35,112 bases of DNA, from contig CAXKVV010001267.1 in NCBI GenBank assembly GCA_964058805.1, positions 1-35,112 on the forward strand, in the 5' to 3' direction. The stretch's first letter is position 1. Every line of letters begins with the position of its first letter. Below are positions 32,796 through 35,112 of the stretch, piece after piece. Below the pieces are notes generated by a model. The model did not search any database and was not told where the DNA came from. It saw nothing but the letters and a program-made list of their open reading frames with translations. The stretch comes from Schoenoplectus triqueter (Eukaryota > Streptophyta > Magnoliopsida > Poales > Cyperaceae). The position numbers and the translations under genes are program-made.

Positions 32796-34157
32796 ATTTA
32801 TAAAATTATAATATTTTTTTAAATGATAAAAAATATTAATTTATATATTTAATGTCTATTTATCAATTTTAAAATAAAATGAAGACGCAAAAATATAATA
32901 AGACATGTAAAATAATTTATTTTTGTTTGAATAAATAATATTATTACATATTAAATTATAAGCGTCAAATTATTCATAAATATCTAATTAATCAGTATCA
33001 TAATGATTAATCGCTTGATGATATTTCATCTGTTGTCAAGCACATTCCATTATTTACATCTGTGAAGATGACATTTAGAAAGTCTCGTTGATCTAACAAG
33101 ATCATTCTATTATCATCAAGTGCTTTGAATATCTAAAATCGTAGTTGCAGTTATCACATTAAAATTAACAAGCTATTTGCAAGTAAGATAAAAAAAATAA
33201 GATAACTTTCAATATTATTCCACAAGAATATAAAAAAAAATATATATTAAAAAGGACAAACAAAAATGCGAATCAAAATCCAACTTATTTCAAAGTTCAA
33301 AGAGAGGATAAGTGGGCCTTGGGCTTTGTGCGGTGACAGCGTTGTTTCTTGTTTGGTACAGAATTGTCGAAACAGGATTCTCTGTGGTTTGATCGTTGTG
33401 ACTTCTGTGTTGAAGGTCCGTAAACAAATCACAAATTACTCACTATTGTGTTACTCTTCCTATGAACTTCAGAAAATTATATATTTTATTATCGTAAAAA
33501 TGAATTATTTCGATTGTTCTCATATTAAAATTTATTTTCAAATTCCGAAGATCATCATTATGCACCAGACTTGTTTTGGATACTTTTGAGGGATTGATAT
33601 TTGATAACCTGTTTTCAATTGAAGTAATTTTTCCCCTTGACATCCAACGGTATTAATGTGTGAATTGCATATTGAGCATTAATAACTTAGATAATAATAT
33701 TTTTGTTTGTCTTGAAACAATGATTGGTAAAAGACTAACAGTCCCCAAATGTTGCTGGGACAGCTATTTTAGTGTTTTTAATAAGAATGTTGAATTGTCA
33801 ACCAAATAAAAATTTATTAAAATGATAACAGAATTATGGTGAGTGGTGGCTATAAAGTAAATGCAATTAATGATAATCTAATTGAATAAATGTACAATTT
33901 CGATATTATTGGTTATAGCCCAAGAAGGCAATCCCAACCACATCACAACGCAAATATACATATCTACATTAAAAGAGATATATTGTCAAACTAAAAAAAT
34001 GATTTGATTGGATATTTGATGGAGGATCTTGTAAAGTAGATTATTTAACGTGATAAAATAGTTCCTTTGAGGCTTCAAGGGACCTTCTTTAAGCTTTTTT
34101 TTTCAGGAAAAAAAAAGTTACATTGAATTTATAACTTTTTTTTTGGAGAATTGCTTT
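32796..34157. other. Intergenic, AT-rich
   Basis: No supported gene. The frame at 33266-33589 begins in a GC-richer patch (about 33300-33420) but shows no recognisable family and loses complexity downstream. No RNA gene or clear repeat was seen. Confidence 0.45.
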
Positions 34158-34165
34158 TAGTGAAC

Positions 34166-34587
34166 TGGGGTCGGAAAAAAATTGTAGTTTGTGGCTCGGG
34201 ATCGACTCATTATTGGCTTGTTCTTTAATGGATCAAGCCGTTATCGAGTTAGCTCGTTAAACTCATTAAGTTAATGAACTTAAGCTTGGATTGGCTCGGC
34301 TCGTTTAGCTCAATAAACTATTAATATTTGTTATTTATATATTTTTATTATTAGAGATTTTTAGTATATAGGTAGTTTATAGTGTGATATATATTTAAAT
34401 TATTATATTAAATTTCTGTGAAATATTTTATTATTAGTTAATTTAAATATTTTATATGAATTTTAATATAAAATATTATTAATTATTAAATGAGTCTTAA
34501 TGAGTCAGTTCTTGCTCGGCTAGATTCGTTAAGCCAATGAGCTGAACACAAGTTTGACCAACTCAGCTCGGCTGATTTACAGCCCTA
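34166..34587. mobile_element. TIR element of the TAGGGCTGTAAAT/GAGCCGAGC type
   Basis: The right end, read inward, is TAGGGCTGTAAATCAGCCGA. The left end is TGGGGTCGG, an A-rich gap, then TGTAGTTTGTGGCTCGG. An 8-bp direct repeat, TAGTGAAC, flanks it (34158-34165 and 34588-34595). Both ends are full of GCTCGG/CGAGC and ACTCATTAAG-type words that pair with each other. A shorter relative lies in reverse at 12127-12344. Non-coding, 422 bp. The 8-bp duplication fits hAT or Mutator. Confidence 0.65.
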
Positions 34588-34595
34588 TAGTGAAC

Positions 34596-35112
34596 GAATG
34601 TTCTACTCGATTAATTACACAAATCACTCCTGTATACCAACAACAAAAATGTAAAAAAAATAATAAGTTCTAACAATGCAAGGGTTTAACCTTAATATAG
34701 TCGATTGTTGAAAAGACCTGGCAAAGAATTCCAATATTTTGGATTACACATAAAAAGTTTTTGTTTTTCATCAAATGGAGCCAACTTTAATCACACGCAC
34801 ATACAACAGAAAAATTAGACGGTTTTATAGACGAACTTGGATATTCAAAGTTTCTACAATATTTGCATGAAGCGGAGTTCATATGCATTTTAAACTTATA
34901 CATGATTCATACTTACAAAAAAAAACATTTGCGAGATAATACGATACATAATTTACTTTTAGACTATAGTAAAAAAAAGAAGAGCCTGATAGCTTTCGAA
35001 AATCATTAACTCGCTTCTAAAACAAAAAAAAAAATGAAATTAAGTCTCAAGTATCGCCATAATCTCGGTTACAGCTTGAAAGTAACCAAGTCCAAGTGTT
35101 TATTTAAGTGTT
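34596..35112. other. Intergenic to window end
   Basis: AT-rich; no gene, RNA gene or repeat recognised. Confidence 0.45.

Noticed and set aside
33266..33589. 107-codon plus-strand frame with a GC-richer start
   Set aside because: No domain is recognised, it drifts into AT-rich low complexity, and no exon partners are seen.

Overview
The window is nuclear DNA from a flowering plant, most likely a eudicot. It is AT-rich, its genes are split by many short GT-AG introns, and the gene starts carry AAACCCTA-type telo-boxes. The intergenic space is full of small non-autonomous DNA transposons. The species cannot be named from the sequence. Gene models below were made by joining exons by eye, using splice sites and family knowledge.

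Layout, left to right. 580-3240 (minus): a decayed gene for an hnRNP F/H-like RNA-binding protein (pseudogene A) with its old leader exon and a fold-back transposon in its intron. 3290-8700: gene-free, holding CT-rich blocks, a degenerate AT-rich tandem array, two fold-back elements, a Helitron with its 5' end repeated three times, and TA microsatellites. 9414-10990 (minus): an intact HMGB chromatin-protein gene. 11000-14680: intergenic, with a small TIR element, a dispersed MITE copy and a non-autonomous hAT. 14682-14753 (plus): tRNA-Thr(CGT), followed by a decayed echo of its 3' end. 15574-16090: a Mutator-like MITE with a 9-bp target duplication. About 16900-21935 (plus): an intact-looking TRM/LONGIFOLIA-type gene (DUF3741 and DUF4378) with a small MITE in its first intron. 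22515-22896: a complete short Helitron. 23540-24550: a doubtful small exon and a second copy of the dispersed MITE. 24828-25034: a fold-back MITE with a 10-bp target duplication. 25419-26425 (minus): pseudogene B, a second broken copy of the hnRNP F/H-like gene. 26950-29756 (plus): an intact eIF6 gene. 31434-32790: a long-TIR element carrying a fragment of an NLR disease-resistance gene. 34166-34587: another TIR element.

Three protein genes look functional, and all are housekeeping or growth genes: HMGB in chromatin, a TRM-family protein probably acting at the cytoskeleton, and eIF6 in 60S ribosome biogenesis. They do not form a pathway and are simply neighbours. HMGB and eIF6 share the same promoter layout: telo-box, CT-rich leader, and an intron in the 5' UTR just before the ATG.

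I see no convincing new molecular system. The most informative parts are the mobile-element biology (tandem Helitron 5' ends, NLR capture between long inverted repeats, several elements with readable target duplications), the paired decay of two hnRNP F/H-like copies with identifiable lesions, and the partial tandem duplication of a tRNA gene's 3' end.
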